From Planctomycetaceae bacterium (lineage in GTDB: Bacteria; Planctomycetota; Planctomycetia; Gemmatales; Gemmataceae): DNA of 64,000 bases. Location of the stretch: positions 1 through 64,000 of the forward strand of contig PNLP01000033.1 in NCBI GenBank assembly GCA_013823135.1, written 5' to 3'. The position numbers were made by a program, and so were the translations under genes. The notes below the pieces were generated by a model. It worked only from the letters and a program-made list of their open reading frames with translations. It was not told the origin of the DNA and did not search any database. Shown here piece after piece: positions 51,526 to 60,137 of the stretch. The first letter of the stretch is position 1. Each line of letters starts with the position of its first letter.

Positions 51526-52229
51526 TTACCAAAATGACGGGTCTTCTCACGCGAGTGCTCGACGACGAAGTTCGCCTCCAGATCGGCGCGTTCGAGTATC
51601 AGGTGCTCGTCCCCGAGAGCGTTCGCCGCGTGATTCAGATGAAGATCGGGCAGGAAGTCACGTTCCACATCACGGAATACCTCGAAGGCAACTCCGGCGG
51701 CAACCGCTTCATTCCCCGCAAGCTTGGCTTCAACACCGAGGCGGAACTCGACTTTTTCGACCTTTTCTGCACGGTCGAGAAGATCGGATCGAAGAAGGCG
51801 CTCAAGGCGATGGCCCGCCCGGTGAAGGAGATCGCCGACGCGATTGCTCGCCAGGATGCACGCTGGCTCAGCACACTCCCTGGCATCGGTGCGACAACCG
51901 CCGAGCAGATCGTCACGACGCTGAAGCGGAAGGTGACTCAGTTCGCGATGGCAGCAACGGCACCGACGGAAGCGACTCCACCCGAGGAACCGAAGCCTAA
52001 AGCGAGCGCGAAGAAGAAAGCCGTGGCGGAACCGGTCCCAGAGTCGCAACCCGTTGTGATCGCAATGGAGACCGAGGGGCAACTGATCGAGGACGTATAT
52101 CAGGCGCTAATGGGGTTAGGCCACAATCCTATCGAGGCCCGCACGAAGCTCGACGGTCTGCTGACCTGCGGCAAGCCGTTCAAAACGCTGCAAGACGCGC
52201 TCACGCTGATCTACAGCCAGAAGGGGTGA
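51522..52229 (+). CDS. ruvA: Holliday junction helicase subunit RuvA
   Basis: Binds four-way junctions and recruits RuvB. 235 residues: the N-terminal OB domain (MITKMTGLLTRVLDDEVRLQ ... FHITEYLEG), HhH motifs (LGFNTEAELDFFDLFCTVEKIGSKKALKAM, LSTLPGIGATTAEQIV), an Ala/Lys/Pro-rich linker (150-180) and the RuvB-binding domain III (EDVYQALMGLGHNPIEAR). It overlaps ruvC by four bases. Confidence 0.95.
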   Translation: MITKMTGLLTRVLDDEVRLQIGAFEYQVLVPESVRRVIQMKIGQEVTFHITEYLEGNSGGNRFIPRKLGFNTEAELDFFDLFCTVEKIGSKKALKAMARPVKEIADAIARQDARWLSTLPGIGATTAEQIVTTLKRKVTQFAMAATAPTEATPPEEPKPKASAKKKAVAEPVPESQPVVIAMETEGQLIEDVYQALMGLGHNPIEARTKLDGLLTCGKPFKTLQDALTLIYSQKG

Positions 52230-52232
52230 ACT

Positions 52233-52454
52233 ATGCGAGATCCCGCTCGCATCGAACCAATACTCGAGTTGATTCGCAAAGTATGGTCGGCCAGTCCAGA
52301 CCTTCGGTTGAGCCAGTTGTTGGTCACCGTCATCCGACCTACCGAGCCTTGCCCGCAGGTGTTTTATTTTGAGGACACGGAGTTGTTGAAGCGACTCCAA
52401 CACGCTGTGGCTGCAATCACAACACCTTCGACGGACTCAAACAATGGCCCGTGA
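52233..52454 (+). CDS. Small protein of unknown function inserted between ruvA and ruvB
   Basis: 73 residues: MRDPARIEPILELIRKVWSA, then SPDLRLSQLLVTVI and FYFEDTELLKRL. This pattern (MRDP-x-RI-x-x-IL ... PD-x-RL-x-Q-L ... D/E-x-FY-x-ED-x-x-LL) is one I have seen in small uncharacterised bacterial proteins. AAGGGG precedes ATG 52233, 3 bases after the ruvA stop, and its end overlaps the start of ruvB by 11 bases, so all four genes form one unit. It is highly unlikely to be spurious. No known function. Confidence 0.8.
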   Translation: MRDPARIEPILELIRKVWSASPDLRLSQLLVTVIRPTEPCPQVFYFEDTELLKRLQHAVAAITTPSTDSNNGP

Positions 52455-53484
52455 AAAGGTAATCACCACCGTTCCCGACGACGACTCCAAGAAGCACGAT
52501 GCGGCGCTGCGCCCGAAGCTCCTCAAGGAAGTCATCGGGCAGCGCAAGGTCGGCGAACGCCTCGAGGTCGCGGTTGCGGGGTGCAAGAAGCTCAACGAAC
52601 CACTCGGGCACATCCTGTTCGACGGCCCGCCCGGTCTGGGTAAGACCACGTTCGCGACCGTGTTGCCCAACGAGCTCGGCACCACCATCCAGATGACCAG
52701 CGGGCCGGCGCTCTCGAAACCCGCGGATATGCTGCCGTTCCTCACCAACCTCGAAGAAGGGTCGATCCTCTTCATCGACGAAATTCACCGGATGCCGCGG
52801 ATCGTCGAGGAGTTCATCTACCCCGCGATGGAAGACTTCCGCATCGACATCGTCCTCGGCGACGGCATGAGCGCCCGCACCATTTCGATGGCGCTGAAGC
52901 GGTTCACGCTGATCGGTGCAACGACTCGTAGCGGCATGCTCAGTAGCCCGATGCGTGATCGCTTCAAGATCCACGAGCACCTGGAGTTTTACAGCGTCGA
53001 TGAGTTGGCCCGCATCGTCACGATCAACGCGGCGAAGTTGAACACACCGATTACACCCGGTGCCGCGTTCGAACTCGCACAGCGGAGCCGTGGCACGCCG
53101 CGAGTCGCGAATAGCCGGCTGTACTGGGCACGCAGCTACGCGGCGGCACGACACGACGGCAGCATCAACGAAGACGTGGCGCGTGCCGCACTCGACATGG
53201 CCGAGGTGGATCGCGATGGACTCGACCGCAACGACCGGAAGTATCTCGAAACGCTGATCGACCTGTATGGCGGCGGACCAACCGGCGTGGAAGCGCTCGC
53301 CGCGACGATGAACCTCGCGGCCGACACGCTCTCCGATGAAATCGAGCCGTACCTGCTTCGCGAGCAGTACATCAGCCGCGATCGTCGCGGGCGGGTTGCG
53401 ATGCCGAAGGGATTCGCCATCCTGGGGAAGAGCGCTCCGAAACCGAAGCCCGAGGACAAGCCCGGACCAACGCTGTTCGATTGA
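52444..53484 (+). CDS. ruvB: Holliday junction branch-migration ATPase RuvB
   Basis: AAA+ motor of RuvAB, 346 residues. Walker A FDGPPGLGKTTFA, Walker B ILFIDEIHRMPR, the sensor I region LIGATTRSGMLSSPMRDRF, the sensor II-like SRGTPRVANSRLYWAR (usual family: RGTPRIAN-x-LLRR), and the winged-helix tail (GPTGVEALAATMN). It starts inside the preceding small gene. The Arg-rich segment after RVAN is altered to SRLYWARSYAAA, which may be a lineage difference. Confidence 0.95.
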   Translation: MAREKVITTVPDDDSKKHDAALRPKLLKEVIGQRKVGERLEVAVAGCKKLNEPLGHILFDGPPGLGKTTFATVLPNELGTTIQMTSGPALSKPADMLPFLTNLEEGSILFIDEIHRMPRIVEEFIYPAMEDFRIDIVLGDGMSARTISMALKRFTLIGATTRSGMLSSPMRDRFKIHEHLEFYSVDELARIVTINAAKLNTPITPGAAFELAQRSRGTPRVANSRLYWARSYAAARHDGSINEDVARAALDMAEVDRDGLDRNDRKYLETLIDLYGGGPTGVEALAATMNLAADTLSDEIEPYLLREQYISRDRRGRVAMPKGFAILGKSAPKPKPEDKPGPTLFD

Positions 53485-53545
53485 TTCGGGGTCTCGATCA
53501 GATTCAGGAAATGTGGTTCTCCGCCATTCATGGGGAAACACTGGT

Positions 53546-53611
53546 TTTGGGAGGGCGAGGCTCCTGCCGAGCCACAGGCCAACGGCTCGGCAGGAGCCTC
53601 GCCCTCCCAAA
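53546..53611. repeat. Perfect 28-base inverted repeat after ruvB
   Basis: Arms 53546-53573 and 53584-53611 are exact complements with a 10-base loop. It sits between the convergent ruvB and DUF454 genes and may stop both transcripts. Confidence 0.88.
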
Positions 53612-53641
53612 TCCAGACTCTTCGTATTTCCTGAGCGCTCT

Positions 53642-54121
53642 CTACTTGTCTTTGATCGTCGGCACCACGAACACGATCGTGCAGACACCGATTGCCGCGA
53701 GACCGCCGATCACGCACTTCACCCACACGGGCAATCCGCCCAGCGTAATGCTCAGGCTCACCATGGTGACGACGAGGCACACCGCAACGATTTTCACCGG
53801 CCGGCGAATCCCGCGATGCTCGTGCCAGTCGCGGAGGAGTTTGCCAAAGATCGGCGAGCGTTTTAGCCAGCGTTCGAGCCGCGGCGATGATTTCGAGAAG
53901 CAATAGCTGGCCAGGATCACCCACGGAGTTGTCGGAAGGCCTGGCAACAGTGCCCCGAGGTATGCCATCCCGACGCTGAGTAGCCCGGCAACGACATACA
54001 AGACGCGACGAACGCCAGTGACCGGCCGCGGGTGAATGGGGCGCTCCTGCGAGCCACGGGGTTCATCCCCGTGGGTTTTTGATAGCGATGGAGATGATCC
54101 CGGGCTCGAAATGTCGGTCAC
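53642..54121 (-). CDS. DUF454 (YbaN-like) inner membrane protein
   Basis: 159 residues with three to four hydrophobic segments. The DUF454 core is clear: YLGALLPGLPTTPWVILASYCFSKSSPRLERWLKRSPIFGKLLRDWHEHRGIRRPVKI. GTG 54121 overlaps the stop of the LysM gene as GTGA, which supports it as the start by translational coupling. The first ~35 residues are not family-like and contain HGDEPRG (17-23), encoded by a P3 palindrome. Function unknown. Confidence 0.88.
   Translation of the reverse strand: MTDISSPGSSPSLSKTHGDEPRGSQERPIHPRPVTGVRRVLYVVAGLLSVGMAYLGALLPGLPTTPWVILASYCFSKSSPRLERWLKRSPIFGKLLRDWHEHRGIRRPVKIVAVCLVVTMVSLSITLGGLPVWVKCVIGGLAAIGVCTIVFVVPTIKDK
54055..54075. repeat. Palindrome family P3 within the DUF454 gene
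   Basis: CCACGGGG-TTCAT-CCCCGTGG. On the coding (minus) strand it reads HGDEPRG, in the same frame as the copy in the receiver gene at 18784. Confidence 0.85.
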
Positions 54122-55860
54122 GGAGTACGCGCGTCGGCTGGCAAACGGAGTTCGGTGCCAGCGGGGAGAATCTCATCAGGTCGCAGTTGCGGGTTCAGAG
54201 TGTAGATGTCGTTCCACCTCTGCTCGTTGCCCATCGTTAGTCGTGCAACAGCCCGCATGCTCATCCCGCCTGTCGGAATACGGAACGCCTTGTCTCCACC
54301 CGTTCTCGCCGCGGCCGACGGCGAGGCACTCCCCCATTCCGGCGTCGTGTTGATCTGGCTCACCGGCACAACACCCGATTGTGGTTGCGGAGTCTGTGAG
54401 TAACGCTTCAGGACGTGCAGCGGCGGCACATCAATTGGTCCGGAACCCTGGAGTGGCTTATTGCGGTTATACGCCCGGAGTGCCGCGGCATAGCGCGTGT
54501 CGTTGTAGAATTCGCGACTGATCGCCTCGTAAGTGTCGCCCGCTTTCGGCTCGTGGATGTCCACGTCGAACGAGGTTGTCGGCGATCGCTCGATCGCGGC
54601 AACAGGCGTGACCATTGGCTTGGGATCCGGTTTTGAAGATACCGGTTTGGTAAATTCCGGCTTCGTGAACTCCGGTTTTGAGCCAACATCCGTCGGTTTT
54701 GGTTTCAAATCTGGTGCCGGCATCACTGGCGGAGCCCCGATCGGTTTCGTTGGCGTACTCGCGGGCGGACCGAGGTCGGGTGGTAGCACAGGCACGACCG
54801 GAGAGCCATTCACCGGTGTGCCAACAACCGGTGCGGGCGGTGTGCTTGGGCCTTTTGCCGGTGGTGCGAACAGGTCGCCTGGCTCGGGCAACGGCATCTT
54901 TGGGGCTGTGCTTGGGTTCCCACTTCCTGGGCCGACCGGCGGAATCGCAGGCGTTGTCGCGGCGGGCAACTTCGGTGCGAGGTCGATCGGTGGAGGCGTT
55001 GGTGTTGCGGCTGGTGGGATCGCCGGAAGCGTTGGGGCTGCCGGGCCACTCGCTGCGGGAATCATGGGTATTGCGGGTGGCGTGCTGGCCGGGGTCGATG
55101 GCCCAGCCGACGGAATTGCCGGAAGGGGCGGAGTCGCGGGACCAGCGGCGGGAATCATCGGCAACGCAGCGGGAACCAACGGACCGGGTTCGGTACCGCC
55201 GGCTTGAGTAATCACAGGCGGCCGAGCAGGCGGTTCGAACGCCGGTGCCGGGATCGGGGTGTGATTCTGTTGGCCCGCACGCTTGTCCTGTTCCCACGTT
55301 GGGGCTGGCGGTGAACCCAGCGGACTTGCCGGTCCAGCACTGGGGATCGCGGGAAGAAGTTGTGCAGGTTCTGGCAATCCCCCCGGACGCGCAGGATGAG
55401 CCGGCGTCGCGATTGGTGCCGCTGCGACGGGAACCACTGGCAATTGTGTGGCCGGAATGGTTTCGTGCGCAGGTCGTGGCTGTTCCTGGTGAACCACGGG
55501 CTTCAGTTGTCCCGGCGTTGTCTCGCGGGACACGGATGCCACGGAAGGCGATGCCGGTGGAGTTGGGTCAGTTGGTGAGAAAAAGTGAACGGCTGCGGCA
55601 CCAACGCCCAGGCTCAACAACGCCGAAGCCCCAACGGTCAGCTTCTTCTTGACGCTGCCCTTCTTTGGGGCTGACTTTGGAGACGCAACATCCGTCGTCG
55701 CGGGGGCACTTGGCATGGTCGCCACCGGGTTTGGGGTTGGAGCTGCCTTGGTAGGTTCTGGTGCCTTGTCCGCGAGTTTTGGCAATGGTGGCAACGGAGG
55801 CAGTGATGGAACCGCGGGTCGCGGCTTCGTCGGAATATCAACGGTGATGGGGTCGGTCAT
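54118..55860 (-). CDS. Proline/alanine-rich membrane protein with LysM-like domains
   Basis: 580 residues. A cytoplasmic Pro-rich start, one membrane helix (LTVGASALLSLGVGAAAVHFF, near residue 85), then ~300 residues of Pro/Ala/Thr-rich low complexity with repeats such as LPAIPSAGP and MIPAAG. Two LysM-like regions close the protein: AGDTYEAISREFYNDTRYAAALRAYNRN, and the final GMSMRAVARLTMGNEQRWNDIYTLNPQLRPDEILPAGTELRLP. A cell-wall or polysaccharide contact is likely. ATG 55860 has GAGG 8 bases upstream. It follows rsmH by 50 bases and overlaps DUF454. Confidence 0.85.
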   Translation of the reverse strand: MTDPITVDIPTKPRPAVPSLPPLPPLPKLADKAPEPTKAAPTPNPVATMPSAPATTDVASPKSAPKKGSVKKKLTVGASALLSLGVGAAAVHFFSPTDPTPPASPSVASVSRETTPGQLKPVVHQEQPRPAHETIPATQLPVVPVAAAPIATPAHPARPGGLPEPAQLLPAIPSAGPASPLGSPPAPTWEQDKRAGQQNHTPIPAPAFEPPARPPVITQAGGTEPGPLVPAALPMIPAAGPATPPLPAIPSAGPSTPASTPPAIPMIPAASGPAAPTLPAIPPAATPTPPPIDLAPKLPAATTPAIPPVGPGSGNPSTAPKMPLPEPGDLFAPPAKGPSTPPAPVVGTPVNGSPVVPVLPPDLGPPASTPTKPIGAPPVMPAPDLKPKPTDVGSKPEFTKPEFTKPVSSKPDPKPMVTPVAAIERSPTTSFDVDIHEPKAGDTYEAISREFYNDTRYAAALRAYNRNKPLQGSGPIDVPPLHVLKRYSQTPQPQSGVVPVSQINTTPEWGSASPSAAARTGGDKAFRIPTGGMSMRAVARLTMGNEQRWNDIYTLNPQLRPDEILPAGTELRLPADARTP

Positions 55861-55910
55861 CCATGACCTCGCGTTTGTGGCGATTTGGGAGAGAGACCCG
55901 GTTTCGCCAT

Positions 55911-56798
55911 TCAGGTTCGTGTTGCCACACGCAGCTTGGCACTTCGGCTGCGAGGGTTTCTGGCCAGTTCCTCGTCGCTCGCCTCGACGGGCTTTTTCGT
56001 GATCGGCTCCCACGTAGGTGAGTCGCGAAACGCCTGCTTCACCCGGCGATCTTCCAACGAGTGGAAGCTGATGATTCCCACCCGGCCGCCCTGTTTCACG
56101 ATTCGCGGCAGCGCAGCGAGTAAGCGATCCAGCGCGCCGAGTTCGTCGTTCACCGCGATCCGCAACGCCTGGAACACGCGAGTTGCGGGGTCGATGCTGC
56201 CCGAACGGGGTACGCAACTCCGCACGACTGCCGCAAGTTCCGATGTCGTCGCGAACGGCTTCGTCGCACGCCGTTCCACGATCTTCCGTGCCACGCGGCG
56301 GCTGTGGCGTTCCTCGCCGAACTCGTAGAACACGTCGGCGAGCCCAGCCTCGCTCATCGTGTTCACCATGTCCGCAGCGGTCGCTCCGCCAGTGGGGTCG
56401 AGCCGCATGTCGAGCGGCCCATCGTCGCGAAAACTCAGCCCGCGTGCGGCCTTGTCCACCTGATCCGAGGCGAATCCGAGATCGGCCAGCACGCCGTCAA
56501 CCTCACGGATTCCCTGGTTCTCCAGCACGTCAACCAGTTGGTCGAAGTTCGCGTGAACAAGAGTGATCTTCGTGCCGGTCACGTCCGCGAGTCTTGCCCG
56601 AGCGAGTTCGAGCATCGTGGGATCCTGATCGAGCCCGATCAGCGATCCCGACCCACTGAGCCGTTCAGCGATTAACCGCGAATGACCCGCAGCACCGATG
56701 GTGCAATCGACCCACGTCTGACCTGCGTGAGGGTCGAGCAACTGGAGAACTTCTGCCACAAGCACGGGCGCGTGTCGAGGCTCTCGGGGTGCGGACAT
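55911..56798 (-). CDS. rsmH: 16S rRNA (cytosine1402-N4)-methyltransferase RsmH
   Basis: Methylates the P-site region of 16S rRNA with SAM. 295 residues: HAPVLVAEVLQLLDPHAGQTWVDCTIGAAGHSRLIAERL at the N-terminus, DQDPTMLELARARL, VDGVLADLGFASDQVD, DGPLDMRLDP, and the C-terminal RVGIISFHSLEDRRVKQAF. ATG 56798 (upstream TTG 56822 is unlikely). In most bacteria rsmH opens the division/cell-wall (dcw) cluster; here a LysM and a DUF454 protein follow instead of ftsL/ftsI. Confidence 0.95.
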   Translation of the reverse strand: MSAPREPRHAPVLVAEVLQLLDPHAGQTWVDCTIGAAGHSRLIAERLSGSGSLIGLDQDPTMLELARARLADVTGTKITLVHANFDQLVDVLENQGIREVDGVLADLGFASDQVDKAARGLSFRDDGPLDMRLDPTGGATAADMVNTMSEAGLADVFYEFGEERHSRRVARKIVERRATKPFATTSELAAVVRSCVPRSGSIDPATRVFQALRIAVNDELGALDRLLAALPRIVKQGGRVGIISFHSLEDRRVKQAFRDSPTWEPITKKPVEASDEELARNPRSRSAKLRVATRT

Positions 56799-56938
56799 AC
56801 GGTGTCCCGGTAAGCGGGTCAAGGCGAGGTAGTTCCATAGTGAGTTTAAGGTTTTGACGCGACGAAGACGGCTGTCTTGTGGCGAGAAGTGAGGATTGAC
56901 AGCTTTTTCGGCTGCTTCGATGGCAGTCGTCGGTCAGG

Positions 56939-58465
56939 TTAGACGCTGACGACCGGTTCGGAAGTGATGATGGTAGATTCAGGTTCCTCTCGGGCTGCGG
57001 GTTGGCCCCCGGAACCAACCATGGCCATCGCACGACATTCGAGTGTGTCAATGACCCGAGCAATCGCCGCGAACGCATCAGACAGGGGTCGAGCGTCTCG
57101 TGCAAGGGCAATCGCAAGTTGGCCAAGCGGTGTACCACTCTTGCCAAACAAGGGGATCTCTAACTGCAACAGTCGGCTTGGTTGAGCTTCGGCAGTCGGG
57201 CTGCTCCACCGTGCATGGTAGTTTTCACGCATCGCGGGTGCGTTGACGTCGAGGCAGAGCGATTGGATATTCATCCGGTCAGCGAGGGCGGTAAGTTCGT
57301 CCCACACTCGCTCCCAGTCGCGGGTGCCTTGCAACCGAATAGTCAATCCCCAGGCACTGGCATCGCCAATCAGGAGTTTCCGGACGAACTTCGACACCCT
57401 TGCCCGAATCAGACCGAGTTCCGCGTGTCCGAACAGTTTGCTGGCGACCAGTGTGGTGACCACTCCCCCGGCAGCCACCAGAGCGTAGAAATCGTTACTC
57501 CACACGATGCTCGCAAGAGCACCAATGGCTGCGAATACTGCCAGAACGGTAACAATCTTGAGGACATTCGAGGGGGTCAGCCCACGGTCCATCATTGTGT
57601 GGTGCATGTGCCCGCAGTCTCCTGCGGCGATCTTACGCCCGGTGAGTTTCCGTCGAACGATTGCGGCTGTTGTGTCGAACACCGGGAGGACGAGGATTGC
57701 CAGCGGTGCACACAGCGAGATCATCGCCGGCCCCTTCAGCGATGCCGGGATTGCGACCGCGCCGATCACCAGGCCGATCAGCATGCTCCCCGCGTCTCCC
57801 ATGTATATTGTTGCAGGCGGCAGGTTCCACCACAGGAACCCGAACGCCGCACCCGCGAGTGCCAGGGCGACACTTGCTGCGAACACATGCCCGCCAATGG
57901 CCGCGATGATCGCCAGCGACACCAGGGCGACACATCCGACGGTCCCAAGCAACCCATCCATCCCATCAATGAGGTTCAACGCGTTCACGCACGCCAGGAG
58001 CCAAATCACCGTGAGTGGGATGTCGAATCGTCCGAGTTCGACCAAGTAACCGAAAAGCCCAACGCTGTGGATGACAAAGTCGCCCCCAACGACCAGCACC
58101 AGAACCGCCAGGACCTGGCCACCGAGTTTGTAGCGGGCTCGAAGGTTATACCGGTCGTCGATCACGCCAACCGTTGTGATGAGCACAGCTGCGGTCAGAA
58201 GTGCCAGCGATTTCCGGAGGTCCGCGGTAAGAGCAGCAGCAACATCCGCATCCACGAGAGCAACGGTGAAAAGCGTCAGGAGGGCAGAGGCAAGAACGGC
58301 AACCCCACCGGCAACGGGAACGGGTGCAGCCTGCTTTTTGCGAAAGCCGTCTGGCGCATCGAGCATGCCCACCCGTTTGGCAACGCCGCGGGCGAGCCGG
58401 GTCAGGACAATCCCGATTCCTGCCCCAGTGGCAAGAAGGGCGATGACGGTCACATGGGCGAACAT
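56939..58465 (-). CDS. WecA/MraY-family sugar-phosphate transferase with C-terminal extension
   Basis: Transfers a sugar-1-phosphate from a UDP-sugar to a polyprenyl phosphate in the membrane. 508 residues with about ten hydrophobic segments. Signatures are VIDDRYNLRARYKLGGQ (the DD motif), NALNLIDGMDGL, IYMGDAGS and GHMHHTMMDRG. They fit WecA-type enzymes more than MraY. After the membrane part come ~160 soluble residues (from about 345) of unknown type. ATG 58465 with CGAGAG ahead; the frame from 58597 adds nothing recognisable. Probably starts an exopolysaccharide or O-antigen-like glycan. Confidence 0.88.
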   Translation of the reverse strand: MFAHVTVIALLATGAGIGIVLTRLARGVAKRVGMLDAPDGFRKKQAAPVPVAGGVAVLASALLTLFTVALVDADVAAALTADLRKSLALLTAAVLITTVGVIDDRYNLRARYKLGGQVLAVLVLVVGGDFVIHSVGLFGYLVELGRFDIPLTVIWLLACVNALNLIDGMDGLLGTVGCVALVSLAIIAAIGGHVFAASVALALAGAAFGFLWWNLPPATIYMGDAGSMLIGLVIGAVAIPASLKGPAMISLCAPLAILVLPVFDTTAAIVRRKLTGRKIAAGDCGHMHHTMMDRGLTPSNVLKIVTVLAVFAAIGALASIVWSNDFYALVAAGGVVTTLVASKLFGHAELGLIRARVSKFVRKLLIGDASAWGLTIRLQGTRDWERVWDELTALADRMNIQSLCLDVNAPAMRENYHARWSSPTAEAQPSRLLQLEIPLFGKSGTPLGQLAIALARDARPLSDAFAAIARVIDTLECRAMAMVGSGGQPAAREEPESTIITSEPVVSV

Positions 58466-58743
58466 TCCGGCTCTCGGTGGTGCAGAGTCTGGGCGTAGAA
58501 TGTCACGTTGGGGGAGAGAGGTAGTCTGACAGGGTGCATCATAGCCCAGACATAGCGGTTTCCGTGCATGAAATCCGCAAGAAGTTGTCGCACGCATTGA
58601 ATTCTAGGCGATTGATACAACTTTACTCAGAATTTTTGTAGATGTTAGATGGGAAACTGGCTGATTGGATTGGGCAGTCAGTGGTCGTTGGATCAAGGAG
58701 TAACGATCTACGCCATTGTATTATGGTGCCACGGAAATGCAAA
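58466..58743. other. Intergenic region without recognised gene
   Basis: Mostly upstream of the WecA-like gene. Bases 58560-58720 are AT-rich compared with the window and may hold its promoter, but I see no clear -35/-10 pair. Confidence 0.5.
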
Positions 58744-58768
58744 TGGTCCGGGGAAACTTCCCGGACCA
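58744..58768 (-). terminator. Terminator after the class V aminotransferase
   Basis: On the minus strand, TGGTCCGGG / CCCGGACCA (9-base stem, 7-base loop) is followed by TTTGCATTT, 26 bases after the gene's stop. Confidence 0.7.
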
Positions 58769-58794
58769 CCGCGGATTGAACCTGGGTTTTTCGC

Positions 58795-59928
58795 CTACTT
58801 CGCGGCGTAAGCCTTCTGGAACGCGGCGACGCCGGCTCCGGCTTCGACCTTGTAGCCGCTTTCGATCAGCACCAACTCGAGCGCGCTCAACGCACCCAGC
58901 ACATCGAAGGCATCGGTGTACCCCATGTGCGAGAGCCGCCAGATCTTCCCCTTCATGTTGTCCTGGCCGTCGGCCAGTTTGAAGCCGTACTGCTTCTCCA
59001 TCTTCTTGAGCGTCGCGCTGCCGTCGATCCCGGCCGGCACCGTGATGACCGTCAACCCGCTGTTCGGCCGTTCCGCGAACAACTCCAACCCCATGGCCTT
59101 CACACCCGCACGGCACGCGGCCGCGATCCGCAAGTGGCGTGCCCACAGGTTCTCAATTCCTTCAGCACGAATGCGCTTCAGGCTGGCTCGCTGGGCGCGG
59201 ATTAGCGTGTTCGCAGGCGTGAATGGCGTATCGCTCTCGGCATACGTCTTCTTGTAGCGTCGCAGGTCGAAGTAGAAACTCCGGATCGGCGTCGCGTCGA
59301 TCTTCTTCCAGGCCTTTTCCGACACGCTCACGAACGCGAGCCCTGGCGGCAGCATCAGCGCCTTCTGCGAGCCGGTCACGCAGATGTCGATACCCCAGGC
59401 ATCGACCTTGCACTCCATCGCACCCATACCGCTGATCGCGTCCACAATCAGGATCGCGTCCGTCTTCGCCACCAGTTTGCCGAATGCCTCGACATCGTGA
59501 CCAACGCCGGTGCTGGTTTCGCTCAGCGTTGCGAACACGGCTTTCGTGTCCGGGTTGGCTGCGAGCGCTGCGGCGAGCATCTCGGGCGTTACCGCTTTGC
59601 CGTAGGGCACTTCGACAGCGACGATGTTCGCGCCAAACGCCTTGAGAACGCCGCGCCAGCGCTCGCCCCAACGGCCCGCGGTCAGGAGAATCACCTTCTC
59701 ACCAACGGCCAGTGCGTTCGAGACCGCTGCCTCCATCCCGCCCGTACCGGAACTCGTGATCGTGAAGACCGGTTGCGTCGTCTGGAAAACATACTTCAGG
59801 TCTTCCGACACCTCGGCCAGAATGGCTTTCGCCTCGGCCGCGCGGTGATACGTCACCGGTTTGGCGAGTTCGAGGAGCGTTTCCTCGGGAACTGTGGTCG
59901 GGCCAGGCGTGAACAAACGAGCCTTCAT
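58795..59928 (-). CDS. Class V aminotransferase (serine/alanine-glyoxylate type)
   Basis: PLP enzyme of 377 residues related to alanine-glyoxylate, serine-glyoxylate and PucG-type aminotransferases. The start ARLFTPGPTTVPEETL is typical, followed by TSSGTGGMEAAVSNAL, ETSTGVGHDV, VDAISGMGAMECKVDAWGID, and the Lys in GSQKALMLPPGLAF. The specific amino donor cannot be decided. ATG 59928 follows AAAGGACG. Confidence 0.9.
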   Translation of the reverse strand: MKARLFTPGPTTVPEETLLELAKPVTYHRAAEAKAILAEVSEDLKYVFQTTQPVFTITSSGTGGMEAAVSNALAVGEKVILLTAGRWGERWRGVLKAFGANIVAVEVPYGKAVTPEMLAAALAANPDTKAVFATLSETSTGVGHDVEAFGKLVAKTDAILIVDAISGMGAMECKVDAWGIDICVTGSQKALMLPPGLAFVSVSEKAWKKIDATPIRSFYFDLRRYKKTYAESDTPFTPANTLIRAQRASLKRIRAEGIENLWARHLRIAAACRAGVKAMGLELFAERPNSGLTVITVPAGIDGSATLKKMEKQYGFKLADGQDNMKGKIWRLSHMGYTDAFDVLGALSALELVLIESGYKVEAGAGVAAFQKAYAAK

Positions 59929-60137
59929 CACACGTCCTTTCAGCGGAAGAGAAAGCGGACACGGATGTTGTATATCCGTTCGGAGGACACGACACCCACC
60001 CAAAGGTTCAGTGTGAAGCTGTACCGGTTACGCAGGCCGTGTCGTGTCGATCAACGGGAAAGGCGCGAAACACCGGGTTGTGCAAGGAATGCTGGCCGGT
60101 CGATGTGGAAGGGTAAAGAGAGTTCAAGGAGTTTCTG

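Noticed and set aside
57182..58498. 438-codon plus-strand frame
   Set aside because: Antisense to the WecA/MraY-like gene with all signature motifs.
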